A DNA stretch of 64,000 bases, taken from assembly GCA_963724975.1 (NCBI GenBank), contig CAVRXB010000005.1, positions 558,001 through 622,000 of the forward strand, read 5' to 3'. The notes under the pieces were generated by a model. It did no database searches. It worked only from the letters and a program-made list of their open reading frames with translations, and was not told the origin of the DNA. Positions 8,594 to 18,350 of this stretch are shown piece after piece. The translations under genes were made by a program, and so were the position numbers. Position 1 is the first letter of the stretch. Each line of letters begins with the position of its first letter. This stretch comes from CAIWHR01 sp963724975. GTDB taxonomy: Bacteria; Pseudomonadota; Gammaproteobacteria; Burkholderiales; Casimicrobiaceae.

Positions 8594-8884
8594 GGAGTGA
8601 TTCCGGATATTCCGATTGGCCTTGGAGACGACCCGCGTTGGCGAGCCGTTCCATTCACGGAAGGCCGAGTATTGTGCGCCCGGGTGCGTTGGTCAACCGG
8701 GGGAAGTCGCTTCCTCGGAGGAAGCGGCCGCGTTATCGCGCACGTAAGCGTCTGGTCGGCCCGTGGCGCGGTCCGTCGCTTAAGTCCCGCGGTTGCTTCC
8801 CCTCCCGTACGATCGCTCGCGCGTGCAGCTCGAGCGGAATTTCCGCGACTTGCAACGCGGCAGAATCCAGCCACGGAGGGAGAC

Positions 8885-9613
8885 ATGTTGCGATTGACGA
8901 TTCTCGCTTTTCTGTTCGGACTCCCGATAGTTGCGGGCGCCGCCGGTCAAATCAACGGCGCTCGTTGGGAGGGTGCCGTCCGAATCCCGGGCCGCGATCT
9001 GCCATTGATTGTCGATCTCGCGCAAGACAACGCCGGCGCGTGGACCGGATCGCTGATCATCACCGGACTCGGCATCAAGGGTGCGCCGCTGTCGAACATC
9101 GTCGTGACGGGGTCCACCGTCACCTTCGACCTCGAGAACGCGCTTGGCGCGCCGCCCTACGGCCCAGCGGCGTTCAGGGCGACATTGGCAGCCAACACGA
9201 TGACAGGCGAGATGCGCCAGGCGGGCAATGCGGCGAAATTCGACCTGACCAAAGTCGGGCCACCCCGGGTCGAGTCGCCGCCGCGGAGCACGGCGGTCGC
9301 GCGCGAGCTCGAATCTCAATGGGCGGGCGAGTACGAGCTCGGAGGCTACCCGCGGCATGTGACGATGACGCTCGAAAATCACGCGAATGCCGGTGCGACT
9401 GCAAAATTGGTCATCGTCGGCAAGCAGACGACCGACCTGCCCGTCGACCTGGTGATTCAGGATGGCAATTTCTTCCGCATTGAGTCGTCGCCGAACCAAG
9501 TGACCTTCGAAGGACGCATCGACAACGAACGCCGTGAGATAAAGGGCACGTTGGAGCTGGGATCGCTCGAGCTGCCGCTGACGCTGCGTCGCCGTGCCGG
9601 GAGCGCGTCATGA
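8885..9613 (+). CDS. secreted protein of unknown function
   Basis: A 242-residue exported protein from the ATG at 8885, which is preceded by GGAGGGAGA. A very long frame continues upstream but has no coding character. A signal peptide (MLRLTILAFLFGLPIVAGAAG) is followed by two similar beta-rich halves: GARWEGAVRIPGRDLPLIVDL and, later, SQWAGEYELGGYPRHVTMTLEN. Each half looks like a small lipocalin- or barrel-like unit. I do not recognise a named family. It overlaps the next gene by ATGA, so it is made together with the secreted propeller protein and may work with it. Confidence 0.72.
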   Translation: MLRLTILAFLFGLPIVAGAAGQINGARWEGAVRIPGRDLPLIVDLAQDNAGAWTGSLIITGLGIKGAPLSNIVVTGSTVTFDLENALGAPPYGPAAFRATLAANTMTGEMRQAGNAAKFDLTKVGPPRVESPPRSTAVARELESQWAGEYELGGYPRHVTMTLENHANAGATAKLVIVGKQTTDLPVDLVIQDGNFFRIESSPNQVTFEGRIDNERREIKGTLELGSLELPLTLRRRAGSAS

Positions 9614-10914
9614 GGATCCCAATTCTCGGTCTTGCGCTCGTGTGTGTATCCGCAGCGTGGGGTGCGAACGCGCAATCGATGTTCCGGGGCGACGCCGCTC
9701 ACACGGGCGTCTACCGCAGCGAAGGTCCGCGCCAATTCCATCGCGTCAAGTGGAAGTTCCCTACAGGCGACCGGATCGTGTCGTCGCCCATACTCGATGG
9801 CAACGTCATCTATTTCGGCGGCGACGACGGCAACGTGTATGCAGTGAATGCGACCGACGGGCATCAGATCTGGAAGCACAAGACCGGCGGTCCGGTACCA
9901 TCGACGCCCGCGGTCGAGGGCGAGACGCTGTACGTTGGCAGCTACGACGGCAAGTTCCATGCTCTCGACACGCGCACCGGCGCGCCGCGCTGGAAATTCT
10001 CGACCGAAGGCGAGCGCCGATTCGAGGCGAAAGGCCTGCACGGAAATCAGCCGAAAACCCAGACGATGGCCGATGTCTTCGATATCTTCCTGTCGAGCCC
10101 GGTCGTCGCGCGTGGAACGGTGTATTTCGGCAGCGGCGACGGCAATGTCTACGCACTCGATGCCGTCTCCGGCGCATTGAAATGGAAATTCCAGACTGGA
10201 GATGTCGTGCATGCCTCGCCGGCGTATGCAGACAGAGTTCTCTACTTCGGAAGCTGGGACAGTTATTTCTATGCGGTCGATGCCGAAAGCGGAAAGGAGA
10301 AATGGCGCTTTCACGGCGGCGAAGATCCGCTGTTCCACAACCAGGTCGGATTCCAGTCGTCGCCGGCTGTCGTGGGTGGCGTCGTGTACACCGGCTGCCG
10401 CGACTCCAACCTCTATGCAATCGACGCGGCGACTGGCAAGGAGAAGTGGCGTTTCAACAATGCCGGGAGCTGGGTGATAACGTCGCCAGCGGTCGCACAG
10501 GGCAAGGTGATATTCGGCACCTCGGATTCGAGCCTCTATCACGTCCTCGACGTCGAAACCGGCAAGCCGCTCGCGCGGCAACAGGGCAAGGCCTATCTGT
10601 TCTCATCGCCGTCGGTGGCGGGCAACGTGGTCTTCGTCGGCGTTCTCAATGGCACGCTGGAGGCCCGCGATCTCGACAGCGGCAACCTGCTTTGGACATT
10701 CGAGACCGAGGCTTCGAAACGGAACATCGGCTGGGCGCTGACCGCCGACCGCAAATTCAACGTGCCGATGCTTTTCCGATCCGGGTGGCGCGAAGCGCCG
10801 ACGGTGGGGATCGAAAGGCAATTCAGCGTCGGCTCGATCTTCGCATCGCCGCTGATCGCGGGTGGCGTCGTGTATTTCGGCAGCACCGACGGCATGCTTT
10901 ACGCGGTGGAATAG
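9610..10914 (+). CDS. secreted PQQ-like beta-propeller repeat protein
   Basis: A 434-residue exported protein with signal peptide MRIPILGLALVCVSAAWGANA. Repeats of the type YFGxxDGxxYAxDxxTGxxxWxF recur about every 40 residues through the chain (for example YFGGDDGNVYAVNATDG, YVGSYDGKFHALDTRTG, YFGSGDGNVYALDAVSG), forming a quinoprotein-type propeller. The residues that mark true PQQ dehydrogenases are not evident, so it may be a binding or scaffold propeller like BamB-type proteins rather than an enzyme. The start overlaps the upstream secreted protein (ATGA), indicating coupled translation. Confidence 0.87.
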   Translation: MRIPILGLALVCVSAAWGANAQSMFRGDAAHTGVYRSEGPRQFHRVKWKFPTGDRIVSSPILDGNVIYFGGDDGNVYAVNATDGHQIWKHKTGGPVPSTPAVEGETLYVGSYDGKFHALDTRTGAPRWKFSTEGERRFEAKGLHGNQPKTQTMADVFDIFLSSPVVARGTVYFGSGDGNVYALDAVSGALKWKFQTGDVVHASPAYADRVLYFGSWDSYFYAVDAESGKEKWRFHGGEDPLFHNQVGFQSSPAVVGGVVYTGCRDSNLYAIDAATGKEKWRFNNAGSWVITSPAVAQGKVIFGTSDSSLYHVLDVETGKPLARQQGKAYLFSSPSVAGNVVFVGVLNGTLEARDLDSGNLLWTFETEASKRNIGWALTADRKFNVPMLFRSGWREAPTVGIERQFSVGSIFASPLIAGGVVYFGSTDGMLYAVE

Positions 10915-10947
10915 CGTGGCCGTGGAAGATCGGCGATTCCCGGCGCC

Positions 10948-12048
10948 CTAGCGCGGATAAATTGCTCCGAGCACACGTGGCCCACGTGCGCCGGTCACTG
11001 CCGGTAGGTTGCCGGGGCGTCCGGCGAGTGTCTCGCGGGCGAGCCACGCGAAGGCGAGCGCCTCGACCTGATCGACGGGAACGCCATGCAATGCAGTGGA
11101 TTCGACCGTACGAGGTTGAAGCCGCCGGGAAAGCTCCTCCATCAGCGCCGCATTGCGCGCCCCGCCGCCGCAAACGAGCACTTCCTTTGCATCGGCGCAC
11201 TCATTGATGATCGCGTCTGCAATCGTCGTCGCAGTCAGCGCGACGAGCGTGGCCTGGACGTCTGGCGGCGCCAGCACGCGACCCGCGAGCCTCGCGTCGA
11301 GCCAGCCGGCATTGAAGAGGTCGCGGCCGGTGCTTTTGGGAGGCGGCAGCGCGAAGTAAGGCTCCGCCCGCAAGCGCGAGAGCAGCGAAGCGTCGAGGGC
11401 GCCGGTGCGTCCCCACGCGCCATCACGGTCGAACGCATCTCCCAGATGCTTCGCGTGCCACAGGTCGAGCAGCACATTGCCGGGTCCGGTGTCGAATCCG
11501 CGCACGCTGCCGCTCGGCGGAATTTCGGTGAGATTGGCGATGCCGCCAATGTTCACGATGACGCGATGGACATCGCCGGCGAACAGTGCGGCGTGGAACG
11601 CCGGGACGAGTGGCGCCCCCTGGCCGCCGGCGGCGATGTCGCGACCGCGAAAGTCGGCCACGACAGTCATGTACGCGTGCTCCGCCACGCGTGCCGGATT
11701 GTTGATCTGCAGCGTCCAGCCTTCGTGCGGTCGGTGCCGCACCGTCTGCCCGTGAATGCCGGCGGCGACGACGTCGTGCGCCGCAACGTCCGCGGCGGCG
11801 CATACGCTACGCAACGCGTGCACGTACAGATCAGCCAACGCGTTCGCCGCGCGCGCCGCGCGCACGATTTCGTCGTTATCCGCACCCTGCAATGCCAGGA
11901 GTTCCTGGCGCAGTCCGGTGGGAAAGTCGATATGCGTGGCCGCGAGCAGCGAGCAGGTGGCAACGCCTGGCGTGAAATCCGCGAGCACGGCATCGACCCC
12001 GTCGAGGCTCGTTCCGGACATCACGCCCGCGTAGAGTTCGCGGCGCAT
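10948..12048 (-). CDS. anmK: anhydro-N-acetylmuramic acid kinase
   Basis: Cell-wall recycling enzyme: phosphorylates and hydrolyses 1,6-anhydro-MurNAc to MurNAc-6-phosphate. 366 residues, the usual length. It opens with YAGVMSGTSLDGVDAVL (phosphate-binding loop), with GIHGQTVRHRP, VNIGGIANLTEIP, FDTGPGNVLLD and LVCGGGARNAALM in family order. It lies 16 bases after the M23 peptidase gene on the same strand, a common betaproteobacterial pairing that links peptidoglycan cleavage and recycling. Confidence 0.95.
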   Translation of the reverse strand: MRRELYAGVMSGTSLDGVDAVLADFTPGVATCSLLAATHIDFPTGLRQELLALQGADNDEIVRAARAANALADLYVHALRSVCAAADVAAHDVVAAGIHGQTVRHRPHEGWTLQINNPARVAEHAYMTVVADFRGRDIAAGGQGAPLVPAFHAALFAGDVHRVIVNIGGIANLTEIPPSGSVRGFDTGPGNVLLDLWHAKHLGDAFDRDGAWGRTGALDASLLSRLRAEPYFALPPPKSTGRDLFNAGWLDARLAGRVLAPPDVQATLVALTATTIADAIINECADAKEVLVCGGGARNAALMEELSRRLQPRTVESTALHGVPVDQVEALAFAWLARETLAGRPGNLPAVTGARGPRVLGAIYPR

Positions 12049-12064
12049 GGTTGATTAAGGGACG

Positions 12065-13381
12065 CTAATCGATCGCCGCGAACGAAGCGCCCTGGAAACG
12101 GCGCGCCAACGCGATCTGCGCCACCGCCAGCTCAATCCGGGCTGCGAATGCCGGCCGGCGCGACGCCGGAAGCGGATCGCCTCCGGGCAACGCCGCCAGC
12201 GTCAGCGGGTCGCGCTGCACCCCGCCCACACGGAATTCGTAATGCAGGTGCGGTCCCGTGGCCCAGCCGGTCTGACCGACGTACGCAATGATGTCGCCTT
12301 GCGTAACGCGAGCGCCTTTGTGCAGGCGCGGTGCGAAGCGCGAAAGGTGCGCATAGACCGTCGAGAAAGCGCCCGGGTGCTGCAGGATCACCACGTTGCC
12401 GTAACCACCCTGCTGCCCGGCGAACGCTACCGTAGCATTGCCCGTTGCGCGCACCGGCGTGCCCATCGGAGCCGCATAGTCCACGCCGCGATGCGCTCGC
12501 CATGTCTGCAGGATCGGATGGAAGCGCGCGTTGGAAAAACCCGACGTCACACGCGAGAACGCCATCGGCGAGCGCAGGAAAGGCCGACGCATTGCCGTGC
12601 CGTCCGCGCCGTAATAGTTTTCGCTGCCATCGACATCGCGAAACAGGAAGGCCCGATGCGTCTTCCCACGATTGTCGAACTCCGCCGCGACAATGCGGCC
12701 CACACCTTCGGGCTCGCCTTCGACGTAGCGCATCTCATAGACAACCGCGAAACGGTCACCGCGCTGCAAGTCCTTGAAGAAGTCGATGTCGGCGGCGAAC
12801 ACGTCGGCCAGTTGCAAGGTCACGGTGTCGGGCAGACCGGCCGCGTCGGCGGCGGCAAAGAGCGACGACCGGATCTCACCCGCCGCCATCTTCCACCGCA
12901 ATTCCGTCGGCGCCGCCGTCTGCGTCGCGGACAGCGTCTCGCCGCTGCGAGCGATCGTCAGGATATCGCCGCTGCTGGTAAGAAAACGAAGCTCGAAGAG
13001 TGTGCCATCCTCATCCGTTTCGACGCGCAATGAGCGGCCGGGGCGCAGCTGATAGAGCGCCCGCGCCGCCGGGTCGGTGGTGAGGAATGCGAGCGCGCCG
13101 GGGTCGCTGACGCCAAGCCGCGACAGCACGCTGCCAATCGTGTCGCCGCGCTCGATCCGGCCCTCGCGGCGGTAGCGCATGGGGGCGCCGGTATCGAGCG
13201 GCGCAAGCGAGGGCAACGCAAGCGCGCGGACGATGATCGTCGACGCTGGCGCGGGTAACGTCGTTCCGGGTGCAATAGCGAACGCGGCGACACCGCAGAG
13301 CGCCAGCACCGTCACCGCAAGCCATTGGGCTGCGGTGTTGCGCGGTCTTTGCGCTAGAATTCGCGTGGCGTTCGCTTTCAT
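12065..13381 (-). CDS. M23 family metallopeptidase (MepM-like)
   Basis: A 438-residue envelope peptidase that should cut peptidoglycan cross-links. The start is the ATG at 13381 (MKANATRILAQRP); the frame runs further upstream into the tyrS region without coding character. There is one N-terminal membrane segment or signal (about residues 18-40). A LysM-like/OapA-type domain follows (about 75-140, RIERGDTIGSVLSRLGV). The C-terminal LytM domain has zinc ligands in HRGVDYAAP and HLHYEF. It is divergent from tyrS and upstream of anmK, the arrangement seen for MepM-type proteins in many betaproteobacteria. Confidence 0.9.
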   Translation of the reverse strand: MKANATRILAQRPRNTAAQWLAVTVLALCGVAAFAIAPGTTLPAPASTIIVRALALPSLAPLDTGAPMRYRREGRIERGDTIGSVLSRLGVSDPGALAFLTTDPAARALYQLRPGRSLRVETDEDGTLFELRFLTSSGDILTIARSGETLSATQTAAPTELRWKMAAGEIRSSLFAAADAAGLPDTVTLQLADVFAADIDFFKDLQRGDRFAVVYEMRYVEGEPEGVGRIVAAEFDNRGKTHRAFLFRDVDGSENYYGADGTAMRRPFLRSPMAFSRVTSGFSNARFHPILQTWRAHRGVDYAAPMGTPVRATGNATVAFAGQQGGYGNVVILQHPGAFSTVYAHLSRFAPRLHKGARVTQGDIIAYVGQTGWATGPHLHYEFRVGGVQRDPLTLAALPGGDPLPASRRPAFAARIELAVAQIALARRFQGASFAAID

Positions 13382-13478
13382 CGATCGGCCGGATTGCGGG
13401 CAAAGCCCGGATTCTACCGCACGCTTCCCCGCCCCCGCCGCATCGGCAAATCGCGCCAACCCGCCTCCCCGCCCCGCA

Positions 13479-14681
13479 ATGGCATTCGACCTCGAACACC
13501 ATCTTGCCGTCTTCAAGCGCGGCGCCGACGAGTTGCTCGTCGAAAGCGAGCTCGCCGAAAAGCTGAAACGCGGCAAGCCGCTGCGGATCAAGGAGGGCTT
13601 CGACCCGACGCGGCCGGACCTGCACATCGGTCACACCGTGCAGTTCAACAAGCTTCGCCAGTTGCAGGATCTCGGCCATCACATCATCTTCCTGATCGGC
13701 GATTTCACCGGACTGATCGGCGACCCCACCGGCCGTAATGTGACCCGCCCCGCGCTGTCGGCCGAAGAAATTGCCATCAACGCGAAAACGTACACGGATC
13801 AGGTGTTCCTGATCCTGGATCGCGACAAGACCGAGGTCGCGTTCAATTCGAAGTGGCTCACGCCGCTTGGCGCTGACGGGATGATCAAGCTTGCCGCGAA
13901 GTACACGGTCGCGCGAATGCTGGAGCGCGACGACTTCGCGAAACGCTATCAAAGTGGGCAGCCGATCGCGATCCACGAGTTTCTCTATCCGCTCGCCCAA
14001 GGTTACGACTCGGTCGCGCTCGAGGCCGATGTCGAGCTGGGCGGCACCGACCAGAGGTTCAACTTGCTCGTCGGCCGCGAGCTGCAGCGCCACTATGGCC
14101 AGGAGCCGCAGTGCATCCTGACCTTGCCGCTGCTCGAAGGCCTGGACGGCGTCAACAAGATGTCGAAGTCGCTCGACAACTATGTCGGGATCACGGAGCC
14201 GCCCAACGAGATGTTCGGCAAGCTGATGTCGATCTCGGACGATCTGATGTGGCGCTACTTCGAGCTCCTGTCGTTCCGATCGCAGGACGACATCGCGAAA
14301 CTGAAACGCGAATGTGCGGAGGGGCGCAATCCACGTGATGCGAAGGTCGAACTGGCGCAGGAAATCGTCGCGCGCTTCCATTCGCAATCAGCTGCGGCAC
14401 ACGCGCTCGCCGAATTCGATGCGCGCTTCAAGCAAGGCGCCCTGCCGGAGGACATGCCCGAAATGACGCTTCATACTGGGGGTGCCGGTCTTCCCATCGC
14501 GCAGCTCGCGAAGCAGGCGGGCATTGTCGAATCGACGTCCGAGGCGCTCCGGCTTATCGCGCAGCGCGGGATCAAGGTCGATGGCGACGTGGTTGCCGAC
14601 AAGAACCTCGCAATCGCCGCCGGGCGGACGGTCGTCGTACAGGCCGGCAAGCGAAAGTTCGCGCGCGTCACGGTCGACTGA
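13479..14681 (+). CDS. tyrS: tyrosine--tRNA ligase
   Basis: Charges tRNA-Tyr. 400 residues from the ATG at 13479 (MAFDLEHHLAVFKRG); an upstream in-frame start at 13179 lies inside the opposing peptidase gene and is rejected. HIGH motif at residues 49-52 (DLHIGHTV) and KMSKS at 227-231 are intact, and a C-terminal S4-like RNA-binding domain (GIKVDGDVVADKN) closes the protein. It belongs to the TyrZ-like longer bacterial branch. Convergent with soxB; no terminator was recognised in the 110-base gap. Confidence 0.96.
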   Translation: MAFDLEHHLAVFKRGADELLVESELAEKLKRGKPLRIKEGFDPTRPDLHIGHTVQFNKLRQLQDLGHHIIFLIGDFTGLIGDPTGRNVTRPALSAEEIAINAKTYTDQVFLILDRDKTEVAFNSKWLTPLGADGMIKLAAKYTVARMLERDDFAKRYQSGQPIAIHEFLYPLAQGYDSVALEADVELGGTDQRFNLLVGRELQRHYGQEPQCILTLPLLEGLDGVNKMSKSLDNYVGITEPPNEMFGKLMSISDDLMWRYFELLSFRSQDDIAKLKRECAEGRNPRDAKVELAQEIVARFHSQSAAAHALAEFDARFKQGALPEDMPEMTLHTGGAGLPIAQLAKQAGIVESTSEALRLIAQRGIKVDGDVVADKNLAIAAGRTVVVQAGKRKFARVTVD

Positions 14682-14791
14682 GCGAGGCGGGCGAGGCCGG
14701 ATGGCCGACGTCGCCGAACGATGGAGGTCGCCCGTTAGTCTGCGTTGCGAGTTGCACCTGGACGGCGGAAGCCGACGAGTGACCGGCCGCG

Positions 14792-16513
14792 TCAGGCCAT
14801 CCCGGGATTGCCGCCGACGCCTTCAACTTTGGGGACGTTGAGCGCGAGCGGCGGAATCGTCTTTTTCGCTCGCAGGTAACGCGTCATCACGTCCCAGATC
14901 GGCTCGCCCCCGGCGGCACGCGATTCTTCGGACACCGGCGCCCAGCCCGCAACCTTGTATTTTCTTGCGGCATCGAGTGGCTTGCCCGAGAGCGTCATGC
15001 TCGTGATGCGGCGCCCCATCGCGGCGCCGGGGTCGATCGCGTACCGAAGACCGCCGACCCGCACCATGTCTCCGCCCTGTTGATAGTAGGGATCGGGATT
15101 GAAGAGATTGTCGGCAACGTCTTCGAGGACTGTCTTGATCGTTTCGCCCGTCATCTCGTTCACGGTGACGTACGGATACGTGATCGCCGTCTCGTCCATC
15201 AGGTGCTCGAGCGTGATTGCCTCGCCCGGCAACAGTGACGTGCCCCAACGAAAGCCCGGCGAGAACGCGATCTCGGCATTCTTTTCCGCCATCAGGCCGT
15301 CGAGGATCAGCTGGTCCGCCGTTCCGTTGAAATTCCCACGCCGGTAAAGCAATCCTTCGGTGACTGCGAGCTTCTCAGCCAGTTTCGCGGCATACGGCGC
15401 GCGCGAGTTGCGGATCAGCGCGTCCATGTCGGAATCCGCAGGCAGCAGCGCGCTGAACACGGGCAACAACCGGTATCGATAGTCGGCGAGCTTGCCGCCT
15501 TTCACATCGAGGTCGAGCACCGCGAGGAACTTGCCGCTGCAGCCGGCGTTGGTCACGAGCGTCTTGCCGCCGCGATTCGCGACCAGGGTGGGTTGTGGCA
15601 CACCATCGTGCGTGTGACCGCCAAGGATCGCGTCGATCCCCGCGACACGCGAGGCGAGCTTGAGGTCGACGTCCATGCCGTTATGCGACAACAGCACGAC
15701 GACTTGCGCGCCTTTCGCGCGCGCGTCGTCGACCGTCTTTTGCATGTCGTCCTCGCGAATGCCGAACGTCCACTCGGACACGAAGTAGCGTGGATTCGCG
15801 ATCGGCGTATACGGAAATGCCTGCCCGACGATCGCCACACGCACGCCGTTGATCACGCGCATCGCATACGGCGCGAACACGGGATCGCCGAAGTCGGCGG
15901 TTTTCACGTTCTGCGCAACGAACTCGATGCGTCCCGCGAAGTCGTTGTCGACGATTTCCTTGACGCGGTGGGCGCCGTAGGTGAATTCCCAGTGCCCCGT
16001 GGTGATGTCGACGCCGAGCGCCTTTTGCGCGTCGACCATGTCCTGGCCTTTCGTCCACAGTGCCGTCGCCGAGCCTTGCCACGCGTCCCCGCCGTCGAGC
16101 AACAGCGCACCGGGCCGCGAAGCCTTCAGCTTCTTGACGAGCGTAGCGAGATGCGCGAAACCGCCAAGCCGTCCGTAGGCGCGGGCGGCCGTCGCGAAAT
16201 CGAGATAGGTAGACGCGTGCGCCTCGCGGGTGCCGGGCGCGATGCCGAAGCGACGAAGCAGATGCTCGCCGACGAGATGCGGCGGCTGTCCTTTGGCGGC
16301 ACCCACGCCGAGGTTGACGCTCGGTTCGCGGAAATGTACCGGCAGCAGTTGCGCGTGGCAGTCGGTGTAATGGAGCAGGCTGACGTTGCCGAAACGCTCG
16401 ATGCCGTCGTAGAACGAGGCACCCGCGGACAAGTCGAGCGCCGCGCGGCTGTCGACCGGCAGTCCCGCGACGGACGCCGCCGCAACGGCCTGAAGAAACT
16501 CGCGGCGATTCAT
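14792..16513 (-). CDS. soxB: thiosulfohydrolase SoxB
   Basis: Periplasmic dimanganese enzyme that hydrolyses the sulfate group from the SoxY-bound thiosulfonate. 573 residues with a Tat-type signal (MNRREFLQAVAAASVAGLP). The 5'-nucleotidase-like metallophosphoesterase motifs are present in order: HYTDCHAQL, GGDAWQGSATALW, TGHWEFTYG, SHNGMDVDL and GGHTHDGVPQ. It is the last gene of the soxYZAXB group on this strand, 27 bases after soxX. No soxCD lies in the window, so the sulfane sulfur may be stored or handled by other enzymes. Confidence 0.96.
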   Translation of the reverse strand: MNRREFLQAVAAASVAGLPVDSRAALDLSAGASFYDGIERFGNVSLLHYTDCHAQLLPVHFREPSVNLGVGAAKGQPPHLVGEHLLRRFGIAPGTREAHASTYLDFATAARAYGRLGGFAHLATLVKKLKASRPGALLLDGGDAWQGSATALWTKGQDMVDAQKALGVDITTGHWEFTYGAHRVKEIVDNDFAGRIEFVAQNVKTADFGDPVFAPYAMRVINGVRVAIVGQAFPYTPIANPRYFVSEWTFGIREDDMQKTVDDARAKGAQVVVLLSHNGMDVDLKLASRVAGIDAILGGHTHDGVPQPTLVANRGGKTLVTNAGCSGKFLAVLDLDVKGGKLADYRYRLLPVFSALLPADSDMDALIRNSRAPYAAKLAEKLAVTEGLLYRRGNFNGTADQLILDGLMAEKNAEIAFSPGFRWGTSLLPGEAITLEHLMDETAITYPYVTVNEMTGETIKTVLEDVADNLFNPDPYYQQGGDMVRVGGLRYAIDPGAAMGRRITSMTLSGKPLDAARKYKVAGWAPVSEESRAAGGEPIWDVMTRYLRAKKTIPPLALNVPKVEGVGGNPGMA

Positions 16514-16540
16514 GCGAGGTGTTTCGGCACCGCGTCGAAG

Positions 16541-17173
16541 CTACTTGTTGACGGGTGATTCCGGATCGACGAGCAGCGCGACAACGTCCTTGATCTGCGC
16601 TTCGGTCAGGATGCCCTTGTGCCCGAAGCGCGGCATGTTCGTGCATGCGTTGTAGGCTTCGGCGTTGAAGATCTTCCCGTAGGCGTACTTGCGCGTCTCG
16701 TCGTTGTAGCCGCGAAGCTTGCCGAATTGATAGAGCGATGGGCCGATGGTGCCGTACGACACCTCCTGCGGCGCCAGCCGATGGCATGCGTAGCAGTTCG
16801 CGCCGGCCGCGGCCTTGGGATCGTCGGAATATTGCATCCCGCGGCCTTCCTGCGCGATCTTCTCGCCGTTCTTCCAGTCGCCGACGTACTTGCCGTCCGC
16901 CGGCCAGCGGATCGAGGCGAGATTTTCGCGCTCGATGCGCGTCGCGACATCCTTCGGCACCGTCTTCCCGGCCGGAAGGCTGCAGGCCTTCTGCGCATCG
17001 TCCTGATCGAGGCGGTCGAGCTTCGCCTGCCCCTGCTCCTTGAACGATGACTTCAGCGCCGCCGTGGCTTTTGCGGTGACCTCCGCATCGGAGGGTGCGG
17101 TTGCGCAGCCGTGCAGCACGAAGGACAACGCAAGCCCGGCATAAATGGCGAACAGCAACCCATGACGCGGCAT
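16541..17173 (-). CDS. soxX: SoxX c-type cytochrome
   Basis: Small haem subunit of the SoxAX complex that couples thiosulfate to SoxY. 210 residues. The N-terminus MPRHGLLFAIYAGLALSFVLHGC has a lipobox-like LHGC, so it may be a lipoprotein. One haem site CYACH is near residue 125. The tail NMPRFGHKGILTEAQIKDVVALL is a typical class I cytochrome ending with the axial-methionine region. Residues about 30-110 form an extended N-terminal region. It lies 14 bases downstream of soxA, with which it should form the heterodimer. Confidence 0.93.
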   Translation of the reverse strand: MPRHGLLFAIYAGLALSFVLHGCATAPSDAEVTAKATAALKSSFKEQGQAKLDRLDQDDAQKACSLPAGKTVPKDVATRIERENLASIRWPADGKYVGDWKNGEKIAQEGRGMQYSDDPKAAAGANCYACHRLAPQEVSYGTIGPSLYQFGKLRGYNDETRKYAYGKIFNAEAYNACTNMPRFGHKGILTEAQIKDVVALLVDPESPVNK

Positions 17174-17187
17174 CGTCGGATCCTTCG

Positions 17188-17998
17188 TCAGCGCTTGATC
17201 GCCGGCGCGTCGAACGCGGCGCCGTTGGCGTTGTGGGCGAGGAACATCGTCAGTGCAATGGAAGCATCGGAGGCGAACAGGAGCTCGGGAAACCGCTGCT
17301 GGCGGAAACAGTCATTGAGCCGCCACTGGAACGAGCGCAACTCGCCTTGCGACACGCGGTAGGCCGGCCATGTCGTATACGCCTTTTGCGCGCCCTGCAC
17401 GGTCGTAAGGTTGGGCAAATCCTGCAGGCGGATGCGCTTGCCATCCTCGGCGTGGCAAGTCGCGCAGGCAAAATCGTGCGTGCCGCCGCGAAAATAGAAC
17501 ATCTTCTCGCCAAGCCGGTAAGCTTCCCTTTCCTGCGGGTTCGACAGCGCCACGTTCATCTTCACGCCGCGCGATTCGGAGGTGACATACGCGACAAGCG
17601 CCTCCATGTCGGACTTCCGGTCAGGGCCTCCGAACGGGTTCTTCTTGGCGTCGGCTTCGGTGAAGCCCTGCAACGTGACCATGCACCAGACAAGCCGCGT
17701 CTCGAGGTCCTGTACCCGGTCGGCATCGGCGAAATACTTCGGCAGCTGTGCGTACGCGCCCTTGACAACGCCGGGACCCAATCCGAGATCGCAGCGCTCC
17801 AGTCGACGCATTTTTCGGACCACGCGCCTGCTTCCACAGAGCTTCGCCGCGGGCCTCCCACAATTCCGCCGGATTGCCATCCTGCAGCGCGGCGCGGTAT
17901 TTCGCGATCTCGTCGACCGCACTGCCCTGTGCGAATACAGCGCAGCCGAAGAGAGCAAGCAATGCGCCGAGCGCAGCCTTCCGTCGCAAGGTTGGCAT
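17188..17998 (-). pseudogene. soxA: soxA, interrupted by a +1 frameshift
   Basis: Thiosulfate-binding, sulfur-transferring cytochrome of the SoxAX complex. The N-terminal part (ATG 17998, signal MPTLRRKAALGALLALFGCAVFA, then GNPAELWEARGEALWKQARGPKN) and the rest (LERCDLGLGPGVVKGAYAQLP onward) are in different frames. Removing one base near the A-run on the coding strand (17811-17815) joins them into about 269 residues, the normal length. The C-terminal half keeps haem site CATCH and the cysteine in WRLNDCFRQQRFPE. Neighbouring sox genes are intact, so a sequencing or assembly insertion is as likely as true loss. Confidence 0.88.
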
Positions 17999-18027
17999 CG
18001 AACCGTCCTGACCTACGTGGACGTCGT

Positions 18028-18339
18028 TCAAGCGATGACCGCTTCGTCGGTGCGCTTCTCGCCGCGGTTGTCGACCCATGTGATCTGGACTTTCTCGCCT
18101 TTGGCGCCGCCCTTGAACTTGAACGCGAGGAACGGGTTCTTGGCGATCGCCGGGCCCCATTGCGCGGAGAGCACGGTCTTGCCGCCGTAAGTGGCCGTGA
18201 CACTCTGGATGAACCATGCGGGCACGAGCTTTCCCTGGGCGTCCTTGCGCTGTCCGGTTTCCATCTCGTGACTGATGATCGTCTTCACCTCGGTCGAATC
18301 GCCGACCAGGTTCGCCCGTATTTTCATCGGATCTGGCAT
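18028..18339 (-). CDS. soxZ: thiosulfate oxidation carrier complex protein SoxZ
   Basis: Partner of SoxY in the periplasmic carrier complex that holds sulfur intermediates. 103 residues from the ATG at 18339 (MPDPMKIRANLVGDSTEVK), which has a GGAGAAGAG site; the frame starts earlier at 18363, overlapping the soxY end. It is immunoglobulin-like: HEMETGQRKDAQGKLVPAWFI and ITWVDNRGEKRTDEA are typical. No signal peptide is present, as expected, because SoxZ travels with SoxY through the Tat system. It sits 11 bases after soxY. Confidence 0.95.
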   Translation of the reverse strand: MPDPMKIRANLVGDSTEVKTIISHEMETGQRKDAQGKLVPAWFIQSVTATYGGKTVLSAQWGPAIAKNPFLAFKFKGGAKGEKVQITWVDNRGEKRTDEAVIA

Positions 18340-18350
18340 GCCTCTTCTCC

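Noticed and set aside
7199..9613. 804-residue plus-strand frame
   Set aside because: The first 560 codons are the reverse of the cyclase gene and leader; only the part from 8885 has a signal peptide, ribosome site and coding character.
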